The notes beneath the pieces were generated by a model. The model did not search any database and was not told the origin of the DNA. It saw only the letters and a program-made list of their open reading frames with translations. From positions 4,340,001-4,404,000 of the forward strand of contig OZ059895.1 in the NCBI GenBank assembly GCA_964057225.1: a stretch of DNA of 64,000 nucleotides, read 5' to 3'. The first letter of the stretch is position 1. Each line of letters begins with the position of its first letter. Below, piece by piece: positions 1-7,773 of this stretch. Source of the stretch: Auanema rhodensis. Its lineage: Eukaryota > Nematoda > Chromadorea > Rhabditida > Rhabditidae. The position numbers and the translations under genes were made by a program.

Positions 1-24
1 GTTTGAAAAATGATGCATTAGTGT

Positions 25-52
25 ATGTTGAGTTTCCATGTACACTCAACAT
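25..52. repeat. Inverted repeat 1 of the monomer (9-bp stem, 10-nt loop)
   Basis: ATGTTGAGT at 25-33 is the exact reverse complement of ACTCAACAT at 44-52, with a 10-nt loop between. It recurs in almost every monomer. The common variant ACTCAAAAT and the variant TATACTCAAC change the right arm or its edge. The retrotransposon target site lies at the loop/right-arm boundary of this structure in the fifth monomer. Confidence 0.85.
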
Positions 53-79
53 TGCTTCCAAAAACATTTTGACAAAAAT

Positions 80-91
80 TTTTTCGAAAAA
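80..91. repeat. Perfect 12-bp palindrome of the monomer
   Basis: TTTTTCGAAAAA at 80-91 is a perfect palindrome centred on TCGA. It sits inside a longer A/T-rich stretch (74-105) and recurs at the same monomer position through the array. Rare copies change it: about 30762 and 46559 read TGTTTTCG in this region, and about 62350 reads TGTTTTCAAAA. Confidence 0.8.
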
Positions 92-202
92 TTTCAAAAT
101 AATTTAGCAAAAAGTAGATGTTTTTAGATTCCTTTTTTTAAGGCAAAGATGATGGACAATGTTATTCAACGAAAAAATTAATTCTTCAGGGTGAAAATCG
201 AG

Positions 203-224
203 GATATAAGTGTGAACTTATATC
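203..224. repeat. Inverted repeat 2 of the monomer (9-bp stem, 4-nt loop)
   Basis: GATATAAGT at 203-211 and ACTTATATC at 216-224 are exact reverse complements around the loop GTGA. The element is nearly invariant across the array. The one clear exception I noticed is near 15098, where GTGTAAAC replaces GTGTGAAC and so changes only the loop. Confidence 0.85.
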
Positions 225-241
225 AGTTGATATCTCGGTGA

Positions 242-292
242 ATTTTTAAGCTAGCGCAAATCTGATAACACAGATCGACGCAGCTTAAAAAT
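242..292. repeat. Inverted repeat 3 of the monomer (51-nt interrupted hairpin)
   Basis: ATTTTTAAGCT at 242-252 pairs with AGCTTAAAAAT at 282-292 (11 bp). Inside this, GCG pairs with CGC next to a one-base bulge, then comes a 3x3 internal loop, then ATCTG pairs with CAGAT around a 6-nt loop. This is the longest dyad in the monomer. A common monomer class reads ATTTTCAAGCT on the left arm, which puts one mismatch in the outer stem. Confidence 0.85.
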
Positions 293-1445
293 CCGCATCG
301 AATGCACTATACTTCATTGAGAAACGCTTAATACAAAAATTAGTTATGATCGTTTGAAAAATGATGCATTAGTGTATGTTGAGTTTCCATGTACACTCAA
401 CATTGCTTCCAAAAACATTTTGACAAAAATTTTTTCGAAAAATTTCAAAATAATTTAGCAAAAAGTAGATGTTTTTAGATTCCTTTTTTTAAGGCAAAGA
501 TGATGGACAATGTTATTCAACGAAAAAATTAATTCTTCAGGGTGAAAATCGAGGATATAAGTGTGAACTTATATCAGTTGATATCTCGGTGAATTTTTAA
601 GCTAGCGCAAATCTGATAACACAGATCGACGCAGCTTAAAAATCCGCATCGAATGCACTATACTACATTGAGAAACGCTTAATACAAAAATTAGTTATGA
701 TCGTTTGAAAAATGATGCATTAGTGTATGTTGAGTTTCCATGTATACTCAACATTGCTTCCAAAAACATTTTGACAAAAATTTTTTCGAAAAATTTCAAA
801 ATAATTTAGCAAAAAGTAGATGTTTTTAGATTTCTTTTTTTAAGGCAAAGATGATGGACAATGTTATTCAACGAAAAAATTAATTCTTCAGGGTGAAAAT
901 CGAGGATATAAGTGTGAACTTATATCAGTTGATATCTCGGTGAATTTTTAAGCTAGCGCAAATCTGATAACACAGATCGACGCAGCTTAAAAATCCGCAT
1001 CGAATGCATTATACTACATTGAGAAACGCTTAATACAAAAATTAGTTATGATCGTTTGAAAAATGATGCATTAGTGTATGTTGAGTTTCCATGTACACTC
1101 AACATTGCTTCCAAAAACATTTTGACAAAAATTTTTTCGAAAAATTTCCAAATAATTTAGCAAAAAGTAGATGTTTTTAGATTCCTTTTTTTAAGGCAAA
1201 AATGATGGACAATGTTATTAAACGAAAAAATTAATTCTTCAGGGTGAAAATCGAGGATATAAGTGTGAACTTATATCAGTTGATATCTCGGTGCATTTTT
1301 AAGCTAGCGCAAATCTGATAACACAGATCGACGCAGCTTAAAAATCCGCATCGAATGCACTATACTACATTGAGAAACGCTTAATACAAAAATTAGTTAT
1401 GATCGTTTGAAAAATGATGCATTAGTGTATGTTGAGTTTCCATGT

Positions 1446-1449
1446 ACAC
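1446..1449. repeat. Target-site duplication, left copy (ACAC)
   Basis: The satellite reads TGTACACTCAAC when uninterrupted. Here it breaks after TGTACAC, and the satellite resumes after the element with ACACTCAAC, so ACAC is present on both sides. A 5-bp reading (ACACT) is also possible because the next base is shared with the LTR, but the 4-bp reading leaves LTR ends of the usual TG...CA form. Confidence 0.9.
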
Positions 1450-1933
1450 TGAAATACAAATGTGGAAAGAAAAGACAAAGAAAGGGAAGAGAAATAAATT
1501 TATTGAAAACAAAAGGAAACTTATAAAAATACAAAATATAATTGAACTGTCAAAATATGAAATAAAATTGTTTACATCAACAATTTTAGGCCAAATAATC
1601 ATTTTAATCATTTTATCATTTTATCTTAGATGTTCAGGTTGTTTGCATGGTGTTTACAAGCGTTGAGTTGATAACCTGCCAATAAAGTAACATCTTGAAA
1701 TCTTAAACTGAAACTATAATATATATATATATTCTTGTTCTCCGTAACAAGACAAATCTAATTATGCTAATTTCACGTATCTAACTATGCGTTATAAATT
1801 ATGTGATTTTATAAATTGCATTGATGGTTAAGAAAGCTCAAGTTAACCATTTAATGGGATGTAACTAAGAAATTATTTGAATAAGCAATCATTAAACCTT
1901 CATTTAGTTGTGGTTTTGAACACATTTGTGACA
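1450..1933 (-). repeat. 3' LTR of the retrotransposon
   Basis: This 484-bp direct repeat matches 7774-8257; I found no difference when reading them side by side. In element sense it begins TGTCACAAATG and ends GTATTTCA. It contains an AT-alternating tract at 1715-1733 and an AATAAA on the minus strand at 1499-1504. As the downstream LTR it should supply the transcript 3' end. Confidence 0.95.
1499..1504 (-). terminator. Polyadenylation signal AATAAA in the 3' LTR
   Basis: TTTATT on the plus strand reads AATAAA in element sense, about 50 nt before the LTR end. That placement fits an R/U5 boundary just downstream. The same hexamer lies in the 5' LTR by identity. The actual cleavage site cannot be fixed from sequence. 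Confidence 0.55.
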
Positions 1934-1947
1934 TCCCCGGCCTTTCT
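1934..1947 (-). other. Polypurine tract next to the 3' LTR
   Basis: In element sense the bases just before the 3' LTR read AGAAAGGCCGGGGA, ending directly at the LTR's TGTCAC. A purine-rich run flush with the 3' LTR is where plus-strand DNA synthesis is primed in LTR elements. The CC inside the run is atypical. A second close copy of this segment lies about 87 bp upstream in element sense. Confidence 0.7.
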
Positions 1948-4900
1948 ATATTCTCGTCCCGAGAATATATAGTAGAAAAAAAATTTTTTTTTTTTTTTTT
2001 TCATATCTCACTTCTACCATCCCCGGCCTTTTTTCTATTCTTGTCCCGAGAATAAGAATAAAACAAATTGATTCTTTCAAACAAAGAATCCCAAAGTTTT
2101 GCTCTCTCCAGAAACAAATTTGTTCTGCTTCATTAGGAAGATGGATTTTGCCTGGGCACTCAAACAGAGGATGACATGCATCTTTAGGCGTGACTTCGAC
2201 GTGTCTGAAAAAAGACAAATAATTAATCTCAATAATATTTTTAGATTTTCTGATTTTTTCCAACTTCATATCGTCAATATTTTCAGGGAGTGTGATTAAT
2301 TGTTGAAAAGGTACAATAATCGGTTCACTTTTTCCTGTGATATCAGTAATCAAAGCAGAAGTTTTCTTCACTTCTAGAACTCGGAAAGGTCCTTTCATAT
2401 CAAAGATCAATTTTGGTATTGTGTGACCCCTTTTTTGTGTTAGGGTTTTGAGATACACTCGATCTCCTACTTTAGGTATTTGAACCCTTTCTCTCAAGTT
2501 TTTGTTATCGTAAGCTGTTTTGAAGCGAGCTTTTTCGGCTTCATTTTTTTCTTGAGCTATTCTACGAACTAATGCTAAATTAGTTGTGATATCACGTTTG
2601 TACGCTGGTATTCCCTCCGTATTCTTTTGAATACTATCTTGTGGGGGTTCTATTGCGGATGGATAAACTGGTTCTATCCCATGCAAAAGATAGAATGGTG
2701 ATTCACCCGTTGCCTCATGTGGCGTAGTGTTGTAAGCAAACACTATATAAGGAAGAACTGTATCCCAATTTCTCTGATCTTCCACAGATTTTTTGAGTCC
2801 ACGTAGTATTGTTTGGTTCACTCTCTCAGTTATACCGTTTATTCTTGGATTATATCCATATGTGGAGATCCAATTAATTTTAGTTTTCTCTAATATTTCT
2901 TTCAGAACAGCGTTTGTGAATTCTGTTCCTTTATCAGACAAAATATTCTTAGGCCATTTCCCGCCCTCAAGTATCCATTTTTCCAAAATTATACTTGCAA
3001 TTATAGTTGCCGTTTTGTTGGGGATGGCATATGCATTCATCCATTTCGTGAAATCAATTATCACAAGAATATATTTATTGCCTTTGTATGACTGTCCTAT
3101 TTGAAGAACATCAACCCCAATTATTTCAAACGGTTTCTCTGTGTTTATTGGACAGAGTGGAGCAACATAGCTCCTTTTGTTTGTCATAAAACATTTTTTA
3201 CATTCTTTGTGCCATTTATGCACATTCGAACTGAGCCCATTCCAAAAAAATTGCTTTTTCAGTTTTCTAATAATTTTTTGTGGACCAAAGTGTGCCCCAA
3301 AAAGACCTTTATGACATTCTTCATAAATCTTTTTTCTTTTTGAATGAGGAATAACTAATCTATAGTCACCATCATTATTGACATAAAACAATCGGTTCTC
3401 ATTGATAACAAAATCACCGACAAAAGTTTTTTCAGGATGATTTGGTAGAAAGATTCTATCTTTCAGTTCACCTTTGTTCAATTTATCGATTATTTCTCCA
3501 AATATTTCATCAGATTTTAATTCTTCGATATGATCATCAGTGATATCTATCGAACAAACATAATTTATTCCAAGTTCTTCACTTTCATTTTCTAAAGAAT
3601 CATTGAATGGCACTCCTCTAGATAGAGCATCTGCTACTATGTTTGTTTTTCCTTTCACATATTCAATGTTAACATTGAATCTTTGAACAATCAAACTCCA
3701 TCTCAAAATTCTTCCATTAGCCGTCCTTTTTAGAAGGCATGTTAATGGTTTGTGATCAGTGCGAACTGTCGTGTTTTTCATATTATATAGATAATATTGA
3801 AATTTATTTAGCGAAAAGACTACAGCTAGTGCTTCTAAATCTGTCACATGGTATCGCGACTCAGCTTTAGTCAACCCTTTCGACACAAAAGAAATTGGAT
3901 GTAAAAATTCATCTTTTCCTTTCTGGCACAATACCGCTCCAACTCCTGATGAGCAAGCATCACAGTATATGATGAATGGGTTTTTCCCACTCATAGCCCC
4001 CTCGACATCAGGTTGCATTAAAATAGGGGCAGTAGTCATAGCTTGTTTTAAATGTACAAAAGCATTTTTCCTCAGCGATGTCCATTCCCACTGATTTTTT
4101 TCACTAGTCATTTCATGTAAAGGCTTAGCAATTGCGGCAAATTTATGAATAAATTTCCTATAATATGATGCCATTCCCAAAAAAGTTCGTAGTTCGGCAA
4201 CAGTTTTGGGAATTTCATAATTAACAATTGCTTTAATTTTTTCAGGGTCAGCATGAATCCCTTGCCCATCTAATTTATGTCCGAGATATTTGATTTCTCT
4301 CTGCATAAGTTTACATTTCGAAGCTTTCAAAGACAAGTTAGCGTTTTTCACCGCTTCAAATACTTTTTTTATTACTTCCATATGGCGCTCCACCGTTTCA
4401 GTGGCTATTAGTATATCATCAATGTAGACGAATACTTCATTTGTTTGTAACAATGTCCCTAATACAGTATCCATCATTCGTTGGAACGTAGGTGGACTAG
4501 TAGCTAATCCGAAAGGACAAACTAAAAATTGAAATAGCCCTTCACTTGTAATGAAAGCCGTTTTCTCTTTATCATTTTCGTCTAACTTGATCTGCCAAAA
4601 CCCAGAGCAAAGATCGAAAGTAGAAAAGATTTTTTTATCTTTCAATGATCTCAAAAGAAGATCAATTGTAGGAATTGGATAAGCATCCAATTTCAGAATT
4701 TTATTTAATTCTCGATAATCAATACATAGACGTAGTGATTTATCTTTTTTTTCTACTAGTACAATAGGACTAGCCCAAGCGCTTTTACTTGGTTCTATTA
4801 TTTTTCTTTTTAATAAACCATCCAGAAGATCTCGAAAATGTGTCCTGGCTCCAAATGGAACTGGTCTCACTTTTTGTCTAATCGGCACATGATCTGCAGT

Positions 4901-7270
4901 ATCTATTTTCATGACTACTGCATTGGTATGCGTTAAATCTGCATCTACCAAAGCAAAAATATCATAATTAGAAGATATGACCTCATGCAGTTCTCCTTCT
5001 ATGGAAAACCCACTCGATTTTGTTAATACTTCTAGTACATTTTCTCTCTTTCTTTCTGGATCGGAGGGTTTACATCCCTGATCAAGCATTTCTGCATCAG
5101 TGTTTATTTTTGAATGTAACAGACATTCTGGGTTTTTTATTGATGAATCAACATCATCACTACTCCATTCCCCAATTATTTCGTTTTTTCGCATAATTTT
5201 TGGAGAATACGAGGTATTCGCTACTAAAATTTCAGTTTCGTCACTTTCGTTTAGTGTACAAATTCCTGAAGGTATAGTATCTATTTTAGAGTTTAAATAG
5301 TTACTCTCATTTTTACCTCCCGTAACTCTAACCCATTTTTGAGTTTTCGGTGGAATTACCACTCTTTCTAAAACTCGTGCTTGCTCATTTACAAACCTCA
5401 AAGAAAAATTAAAAGCTGCCAGCATATTTGTTCCCATTATTATTTTCTCTTGTTTATCTTTTCTGACGAGAAAAGGGACTACTGCTGTAATGTTGTTATC
5501 GCAACATGTAACAGACATTTTTACGGCTCCAACAAATTTCATACTTTCTCCTGAAGCATTCTGAACTGTGCCGAAAGAATCAATATCAATCCTAAGAATT
5601 TCTAGATATTGTTCAATATTGTTACATTTGAGCAACTTTTGTAGTAAACCAGTGGTTACTACTGATATCTGAGACCCAGAATCTATAAGACTTGGTATTC
5701 TCACTTGTTCACAAAGTATGAAATCGAAAAGGGTTTGTTTCCCTACTATTTCAGTAACTTCTCTTTTTGTGACACTTATATTATTACTCCAAGCGTTTAT
5801 CTCGTTATTGAGTAATGGTTTCATTTTCTCATAACTGGGTTGCTTGTATTGGAGTTTGTCCACTATCTGGTTCTTGTTATTTTCTTGTTCCCTCTTTCTT
5901 TTGAAACAATTTGAACCAGAGTGTCCAGATTTTCCACAATAAAAGCATGGTGGATTGTCATGCACTTTTCTTTCTTTCCGTTCGTATTTTCGTTTCATAT
6001 CCCGAGCTACTTCGTGAGTAGACGAAACTTTTTTGAATGAATTATCCAACGTTTTTTCTCTCCTGCTTGCTTGATTTCTTTCACAACGGAGGGCAATATC
6101 TCTGATTTTGTCATAGAGAAATTCATTTTTCTCATTTTCTAGTATGTCTAACAACATCATACTACATCGACATCTCAGTAACGTGTTATATAACGCGTTC
6201 GCTCTTTCAAAAGCTAGTTCTTCAGCACTTAACTCCGGGTGGGCAATCTGTGTCAAACTTTCGAGCGTGTTACAATAATGAAGCAAAGATTTGCACTTTG
6301 CTACATCGAGATCTTTCAATGATTGTAAAGCTTTAGCTCGTTCGCGACGACTAGAACTGATAGAATTACTGTTTAAACTAGCAACTATCTCCTCCACCGT
6401 ACTCATTCTTACTTTCTCTGGCAAGCAATCAAATTTTTCTTTTATTTGACCCCCCAGTTTAGAAATAAACATCAATCTGCGTGATGCACTTGAAAAAATT
6501 TCTAATGGATATTTTTCATTAAAATTTTCTACGAACCCTCTCCATGCATTTTCACTACCATTCGTGAATGTTAATACATCCGGAAGCATTTGCATACGTA
6601 ATAGGTCCATTATCTTTCCACTAACGTTATCGTTTTCAGACATAATAAGACTCTTACCTGGAGTATAAGGCTCGGTACTCGGTATTCTGTACTTTTCTAG
6701 ATGCCTCTGTAATTTAGGTTGATACGTTGCAGTACTAGAAAAAGTTTTACCTTCATTATTCAAGTTTAGTTGATCCATTTTATCAACATCAATGTCAATA
6801 TCAACATCTACATCCACATTGTTCTGAAAAATTAATAATTCAATTGTTTCAGGAAGATGTGTAATTTCACAATCCATTATTTGACAACACTTCGTTATGT
6901 TGGAGTTCAAATTATAAACTGTACTGAATAGTTCCTCTTTAGAAACATTCAATAATTCAGCAAGATTTTTCATAAGAACACTTGCTTCTCGTTCTCTTAA
7001 AATTAAGTCTAATTTTTCCGAATTATTCTGTTGAACGGACAGAAACTCTGTTTTAGAATTCTCATGCTCTTCTACTATTTGAGCGGTACGAGAACAATTT
7101 TTTAAGACAGTAGTTACTGAATCTAAAGCTGTAATCGATTCGATTCGTGCTTTAGACAGTCTAGAAGTCAATCGTATTATTGACTTTTTGACTTTTTCGA
7201 TAACATCAATAGCATTATCGATTTCCTCTTTATGAAAACTATGACCAACCTCATATTCATTAGTAGCCAT
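1946..7270 (-). CDS. Gag-pol polyprotein, Ty3/Gypsy-type, single fused frame (1,774 aa)
   Basis: This frame encodes the structural and replication proteins of the element. Visible in order: a helical, charged N-terminus (about 15-110); an Asp-Val/Ile run (152-163); a Gag core (about 225-420); a CX2CX4HX4C zinc knuckle (442-455); an aspartic protease with the DSG motif (D530); reverse transcriptase (about 795-1010) with catalytic D886 in FDLCSG and YIDD at 949-952; RNase H with D1104, E1146, D1172 and ADALSR (D1214); integrase with the H1320/H1327/C1357/C1360 zinc-binding set and D1387, D1446, E1482 (D,D35E); and a GPF motif (1627-1629). The Met start is chosen because it opens the frame after the leader. 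Gag and Pol are fused with no frameshift, so processing by the protease is inferred. The last ~40 residues run through the polypurine region and may not be functional. No env or chromodomain is seen. Confidence 0.95.
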   Translation of the reverse strand: MATNEYEVGHSFHKEEIDNAIDVIEKVKKSIIRLTSRLSKARIESITALDSVTTVLKNCSRTAQIVEEHENSKTEFLSVQQNNSEKLDLILREREASVLMKNLAELLNVSKEELFSTVYNLNSNITKCCQIMDCEITHLPETIELLIFQNNVDVDVDIDIDVDKMDQLNLNNEGKTFSSTATYQPKLQRHLEKYRIPSTEPYTPGKSLIMSENDNVSGKIMDLLRMQMLPDVLTFTNGSENAWRGFVENFNEKYPLEIFSSASRRLMFISKLGGQIKEKFDCLPEKVRMSTVEEIVASLNSNSISSSRRERAKALQSLKDLDVAKCKSLLHYCNTLESLTQIAHPELSAEELAFERANALYNTLLRCRCSMMLLDILENEKNEFLYDKIRDIALRCERNQASRREKTLDNSFKKVSSTHEVARDMKRKYERKERKVHDNPPCFYCGKSGHSGSNCFKRKREQENNKNQIVDKLQYKQPSYEKMKPLLNNEINAWSNNISVTKREVTEIVGKQTLFDFILCEQVRIPSLIDSGSQISVVTTGLLQKLLKCNNIEQYLEILRIDIDSFGTVQNASGESMKFVGAVKMSVTCCDNNITAVVPFLVRKDKQEKIIMGTNMLAAFNFSLRFVNEQARVLERVVIPPKTQKWVRVTGGKNESNYLNSKIDTIPSGICTLNESDETEILVANTSYSPKIMRKNEIIGEWSSDDVDSSIKNPECLLHSKINTDAEMLDQGCKPSDPERKRENVLEVLTKSSGFSIEGELHEVISSNYDIFALVDADLTHTNAVVMKIDTADHVPIRQKVRPVPFGARTHFRDLLDGLLKRKIIEPSKSAWASPIVLVEKKDKSLRLCIDYRELNKILKLDAYPIPTIDLLLRSLKDKKIFSTFDLCSGFWQIKLDENDKEKTAFITSEGLFQFLVCPFGLATSPPTFQRMMDTVLGTLLQTNEVFVYIDDILIATETVERHMEVIKKVFEAVKNANLSLKASKCKLMQREIKYLGHKLDGQGIHADPEKIKAIVNYEIPKTVAELRTFLGMASYYRKFIHKFAAIAKPLHEMTSEKNQWEWTSLRKNAFVHLKQAMTTAPILMQPDVEGAMSGKNPFIIYCDACSSGVGAVLCQKGKDEFLHPISFVSKGLTKAESRYHVTDLEALAVVFSLNKFQYYLYNMKNTTVRTDHKPLTCLLKRTANGRILRWSLIVQRFNVNIEYVKGKTNIVADALSRGVPFNDSLENESEELGINYVCSIDITDDHIEELKSDEIFGEIIDKLNKGELKDRIFLPNHPEKTFVGDFVINENRLFYVNNDGDYRLVIPHSKRKKIYEECHKGLFGAHFGPQKIIRKLKKQFFWNGLSSNVHKWHKECKKCFMTNKRSYVAPLCPINTEKPFEIIGVDVLQIGQSYKGNKYILVIIDFTKWMNAYAIPNKTATIIASIILEKWILEGGKWPKNILSDKGTEFTNAVLKEILEKTKINWISTYGYNPRINGITERVNQTILRGLKKSVEDQRNWDTVLPYIVFAYNTTPHEATGESPFYLLHGIEPVYPSAIEPPQDSIQKNTEGIPAYKRDITTNLALVRRIAQEKNEAEKARFKTAYDNKNLRERVQIPKVGDRVYLKTLTQKRGHTIPKLIFDMKGPFRVLEVKKTSALITDITGKSEPIIVPFQQLITLPENIDDMKLEKIRKSKNIIEINYLSFFRHVEVTPKDACHPLFECPGKIHLPNEAEQICFWREQNFGILCLKESICFILILGTRIEKRPGMVEVRYEKKKKKIFFLLYILGTRI
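1947..1969. repeat. Hairpin beside the polypurine tract
   Basis: TATATTCTCG (1947-1956) and CGAGAATATA (1960-1969) are exact reverse complements around TCC, giving a 10-bp stem with a 3-nt loop. A shorter copy with one mismatch lies at 2036-2054. Confidence 0.8.
1976..2001. repeat. A8T18 homopolymer tract
   Basis: Eight A are followed by eighteen T on the plus strand, between the two polypurine-segment copies. It is translated as a lysine run then Ile-Phe-Phe at the tail of the long frame, which suggests that stretch is non-functional read-through rather than selected protein. Confidence 0.9.
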
Positions 7271-7587
7271 TTTCGCGAGAAAAAAAATTCTTCTGTTGCA
7301 ATACCTGCAAATGAATTTTATTAAATTTTTGTTTTAACAAAACAAAACACAGTTTATACGTAAAACGACGTATAATAAACTATGAAAGCAATAAGCTGTA
7401 AGCTACAACTATCACTATAAAAGTACCTAATCCAGCAAGAAGTTCCTCTACTGATAATTCCAAAAAAATTATCAAGATAAAATCTCGAAACAAAACAAAA
7501 CAGCTCTGTTGCTCTTCAAACTTTCAAAGCTAACAGTTTTGATCGGAAAACAAAAGTTTTACCTAATCAAAAAACACTTCAATGTTT

Positions 7588-7624
<37 letters not shown>

Positions 7625-7755
7625 GGAACTCTAATCGAGCTGATTTGGCTAAAACCAACGCTAAACGCGTGAAACTTTTGTGAACTTAGCGTTCAAGTTT
7701 CAAGAATACAATGAAAATACACAATTATATTCTTAGTGACTGAAAACCATAAGCT
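7271..7755 (-). other. Untranslated leader of the retrotransposon
   Basis: This 485-bp region lies between the primer-binding site and the gag-pol start. It is AT-rich, with an uninterrupted run of 29 T on the plus strand at 7593-7621 (A29 in the transcript). I see no ORF of note. In LTR elements this region usually carries packaging and dimerisation signals, but I cannot point to one here. Confidence 0.7.
7593..7621 (-). repeat. A29 homopolymer in the leader
   Basis: Twenty-nine T in a row on the plus strand read as A29 in the element's RNA, upstream of the gag start. The length should be taken with caution, since homopolymers of this size are prone to sequencing and replication slippage. 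Confidence 0.85.
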
Positions 7756-7773
7756 GGTTTAGTTCGGCCCCCA
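7756..7773 (-). other. Primer-binding site
   Basis: In element sense the 18 nt starting right after the 5' LTR are TGGGGGCCGAACTAAACC. The opening TGG complements the CCA tail of a tRNA, and there is no gap between LTR and site. The first 7 bases fit the 3' end of a eukaryotic tRNA-Pro (which ends GCCCCCA) but the following bases do not match the tRNA-Pro I recall, so the primer tRNA is not assigned. Confidence 0.75.

Larger units (their letters stand above)
1..1449 (+). repeat. 351-bp satellite array, left arm
   Basis: Monomers begin at 1, 352, 703, 1054 and 1405 (phase set at GTTTGAAAAATGATGC), so the period is exactly 351 bp. The first four are complete. The fifth stops after 45 bp, where the retrotransposon enters. 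Copies differ by a few bases, for example TATACTCAAC in the third against TACACTCAAC in the others. There is no open frame of note. Composition is about 30% GC by hand count of the first copy. The arrangement is head-to-tail with no spacer, which is typical satellite DNA. Confidence 0.97.
1934..2054 (-). repeat. Tandem duplication of the polypurine/hairpin segment
   Basis: The segment CATCCCCGGCCTTT occurs at 1932 and again at 2018 (plus strand). Each copy is followed by an inverted-repeat TATTCTCG/CGAGAATA unit. Between them lies A8T18 (1976-2001). In the encoded frame this appears as the peptide ILGTRI occurring twice near the C-terminus of the gag-pol product. This is a duplicated 3' end module, one copy of which abuts the LTR. 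Confidence 0.8.

Noticed and set aside
1442-1666. Small plus-strand frames in the LTRs (1442-1666 and 7784-7990) and the minus-strand frame 1393-1611
   Set aside because: They are chance frames in AT-rich LTR sequence, antisense or partly in satellite, with low-complexity products and no support from any domain.
1946-2400. An env gene or chromodomain downstream of integrase
   Set aside because: After the GPF motif only about 145 residues remain, with no signal peptide, transmembrane pattern or chromodomain motif that I can recognise.
2099-5300. Plus-strand frames at 2099, 2793, 3101 and 5100 inside the gag-pol region
   Set aside because: They are opposite-strand shadows of the conserved gag-pol frame and show no recognisable domain.
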